From Rhizobium lentis (GTDB lineage: Bacteria > Pseudomonadota > Alphaproteobacteria > Rhizobiales > Rhizobiaceae), in assembly GCF_017352135.1 (NCBI RefSeq), contig NZ_CP071454.1:1-64000 (forward strand): a stretch of 64,000 bases of DNA, read 5' to 3'. The position numbers and the translations under genes are program-made. The notes under the pieces are model-generated. The model saw only the letters and a program-made list of their open reading frames with translations, searched no databases and had not been told where the DNA came from. Below are positions 62,226 through 64,000 of this stretch, one piece after another (the stretch's first letter is position 1; every line of letters begins with the position of its first letter).

Positions 62226-64000
62226 ATGTCTCATATTGCCGAGTACAACGCATCTTTTGGGAATATTCTGGACACGAACGGCGCCACAATTACCAAGACC
62301 GGCGCTGAGTTCGAAGCGTATGATATTATCCGCTACTCGAATGCCACGCCTCTCGCCGCTGTCGCCCTCACCGTCTCCGATTCCAGCGTGGCAGACCTCG
62401 CCGACGAGCTGGGTTCGGTTTCCGCAAGCGTACGGGGCTCGAGCGGCGACAACACGATCACGACCGGTGCGGGCAACGACTTGCTCAATGGTGAAGCGGG
62501 CAATGACACGCTGAATGGCGGCGACGGCAATGACGAGATTTACGGGGGCGTCGGCAACGACGTCATCAAAGGTGGCGCGGGTAACGACACGATTAGCGAT
62601 GGAGATTATTTTTCCAATGTCGCTGAGATCTTCAATATCGATGCGGGCGATGGCAACGACAAAGTGATTTTGTCCAACGGCCCTTTCGCCAAAGTGTCGG
62701 GAACGATCGACGGCGGCGCCGGCACGGACACGCTGCAAGCCAGCGATCTGAGAGGCCTGACGATTAAGAATGTCGAGATCCTGCAATCGGTGACTTCCGG
62801 TGTGACGGCATCGACCGCACAGCTCGAATCCTTTAACAAGATCATCGGTTCAGCCTCCGACTCTTCCGTCCAGCTGCTCTTGACGGATAGCGCCCATGTC
62901 GATCTCTCCGACGAGTTGACAGGCACGCTAAATTACATCTTCGGCAATGCTTCCGGTATCGACGTCACGACCGGAAGCGCTCGCGACCTTCTTACCGGAA
63001 CTGCTGGCAACGACATCTTAGACGCCGGCGACGGCAACGACTATATCAATGGCAATGGCGGAAATGACCGGCTAATCGGCGGCAAGGGCGATGATACAAT
63101 CGTCGATGGTCAAGTTTCCAGCTCTGCGCCGGAAGTGTTCGACATCAATGCGGGCGATGGAAACGATGTAGTAATTCTGCAGACACCTTCTCAGGGACTT
63201 TCCGGGACAATTGATGGCGGTGCCGGAATAGATACACTGCGAGTCGCCAGACTAGCAGACCTGACGATCAAGAATTTCGAAAATCTTGAAACGAATGAAT
63301 ACGGTTTTACCGGTTCAACTGCACAGTTAGAGAGCTTTGACAAGATCTCGGGAATGAAGGATGCCTTTGGCTCCTCTTTGGCCGTCTTGAGAGTGACGGA
63401 CAATTCCCACATCGATCTTTCCGACGAGCTTGGGAGCAGTCGGGCTAGCATCATTGGCACGGTCTCCGCCCTCGACGTCAAGACCGGCAATGGTGACGAC
63501 ATATTTACGGGAACCGCCGGTAACGACATTTTCGACGGCAGCGGCGGCAACGACACGATCAACGGCAATGCCGGGAATGACAAATTAACCGGCGGCGAAG
63601 GCAACGACCAGATCTTCGGCGGCGTCGGAAATGACATCATCAAAGGTGGCGCGGGCGACGACAAGATCACCGATGGCGACAATATGTCCACCGCCCCTGA
63701 AGCCTTCGATATCGATGCCGGCGACGGCAATGACGCCATCAACCTGCAGACACATTCTTCCGCGATTTCCGGCGTGATCGACGGCGGCGCCGGCACCGAC
63801 ACGCTGCAAGTCATCAAGCCCACATTGGGCCCGGGTATGGAATTCATCGGGCTTGCCGGTCTGACAATCAAGAATGTCGAAATTCTTGAAACGGCGGGAG
63901 CCGAGGTCCTCGCTTCGGCTGCGCAGTTCGAAAGCTTCGACAAGATCGTCAAATACGACAAGCCGGGCTACGAGAACGACGTCCTTGCACTGACGTTGAT
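62226..64000 (+). CDS. RTX calcium-binding repeat protein (3' end outside window)
   Basis: At least 591 codons, open to the end of the window. Start ATG 62226 (MSHIAEYNASFGNILDTNG). Repeats of the nonapeptide GGxGNDxLx appear in three clusters at about 62467, 63003 and 63520, each followed by EIFNIDAGDGNDKVIL/TIDGGAGTDTLQASD and LTIKNVEIL/AQLESFDKI/HVDLSDEL segments. So the protein is made of about 175-residue modules. Such proteins bind Ca2+ in beta-rolls and leave by type I secretion; no transporter is in view. No classical signal peptide. Function may be adhesion, as for rhizobial secreted RTX proteins. Confidence 0.88.
   Translation, partial: MSHIAEYNASFGNILDTNGATITKTGAEFEAYDIIRYSNATPLAAVALTVSDSSVADLADELGSVSASVRGSSGDNTITTGAGNDLLNGEAGNDTLNGGDGNDEIYGGVGNDVIKGGAGNDTISDGDYFSNVAEIFNIDAGDGNDKVILSNGPFAKVSGTIDGGAGTDTLQASDLRGLTIKNVEILQSVTSGVTASTAQLESFNKIIGSASDSSVQLLLTDSAHVDLSDELTGTLNYIFGNASGIDVTTGSARDLLTGTAGNDILDAGDGNDYINGNGGNDRLIGGKGDDTIVDGQVSSSAPEVFDINAGDGNDVVILQTPSQGLSGTIDGGAGIDTLRVARLADLTIKNFENLETNEYGFTGSTAQLESFDKISGMKDAFGSSLAVLRVTDNSHIDLSDELGSSRASIIGTVSALDVKTGNGDDIFTGTAGNDIFDGSGGNDTINGNAGNDKLTGGEGNDQIFGGVGNDIIKGGAGDDKITDGDNMSTAPEAFDIDAGDGNDAINLQTHSSAISGVIDGGAGTDTLQVIKPTLGPGMEFIGLAGLTIKNVEILETAGAEVLASAAQFESFDKIVKYDKPGYENDVLALTL

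Noticed and set aside
62467..63680. Short direct repeats resembling a CRISPR array
   Set aside because: Repeats are in a coding frame and encode RTX nonapeptides; spacing is irregular and no cas gene is present.
1..64000. tRNA or rRNA genes
   Set aside because: No cloverleaf with TTC-x-A-x-T loop and CCA end or rRNA-like sequence was noticed by eye; a dedicated scan was not possible.

Overview
The window looks like chromosomal DNA of a Rhizobium (R. leguminosarum / R. etli group) or a close Rhizobiales relative. Support comes from the high GC with GC-rich third codon positions, rhizobial palindromic mosaic repeats, a GTTC-N7-GTTC (alphaproteobacterial) LexA box, small DUF families common in rhizobia (DUF982, DUF1127, DUF2171, DUF3008), and an AqpS-type arsenic operon as known from Sinorhizobium. 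Everything was read by eye from the sequence; no database search was run. Family names rest on motifs and recognised sequence patterns.

Layout. 1-2.4 kb: end of an MgtC-like gene, small stress-type genes, and decayed fragments of an arsenate-reductase-like gene and a PucR-type regulator. 2.6-8.4 kb: a GlxA/AraC regulator, two paralogous double-receiver signalling proteins (one with GGDEF), a squalene-cyclase-like protein, and a decayed TetR/DinB pair with an intact palindromic operator. 8.4-12.9 kb: an arsenic island, DUF6428 divergent from arsR-arsC-aqpS-arsC2-arsH-MFS, with every junction in the operon overlapping. 12.9-19.5 kb: MscS-type channel, DUF924, a receiver/HisKA_2 kinase, and a DHA2 drug exporter with an unusual leader. 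20.0-31.8 kb: a 13-gene unit with an ABC importer of glycerol-transporter-like organisation, a fused ATP-type dihydroxyacetone kinase, and DhaL, EIIA (DhaM), HPr, enzyme I, an HTH protein and DhaK. This looks like import plus two routes of phosphorylation for a short-chain ketose. 31.8-39.0 kb: esterases, a GntR regulator, a Rap1a/Tai-like protein, OhrR and Ohr with shared operator motifs, Nudix, and DUF3095. 39-54.7 kb: mixed housekeeping and secreted proteins, a chemoreceptor, the DUF1501/DUF1800 pair, a LysR/NmrA divergent pair, a class III cyclase, and a DUF982 gene whose start codon reads ATT. 55.2-58.2 kb: uvrB carrying a palindromic repeat inside its reading frame. 58.2-60.0 kb: an AT-richer reverse transcriptase of the phage-defence type with about 300 nt of structured leader. 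60.2-64.0 kb: a conserved hypothetical, an SOS-boxed SRAP (YedK/HMCES) gene, and the start of a large RTX calcium-binding repeat protein that runs off the window.

The best candidate for an under-described system is the solitary reverse transcriptase with its untranslated, hairpin-rich upstream region. The layout fits single-RT antiphage systems in which a noncoding RNA upstream of the gene is the template (DRT2-like). The second most interesting unit is the ketose importer/kinase operon: its separate EIIA, HPr and EI genes follow the same order as the domains fused in E. coli DhaM.
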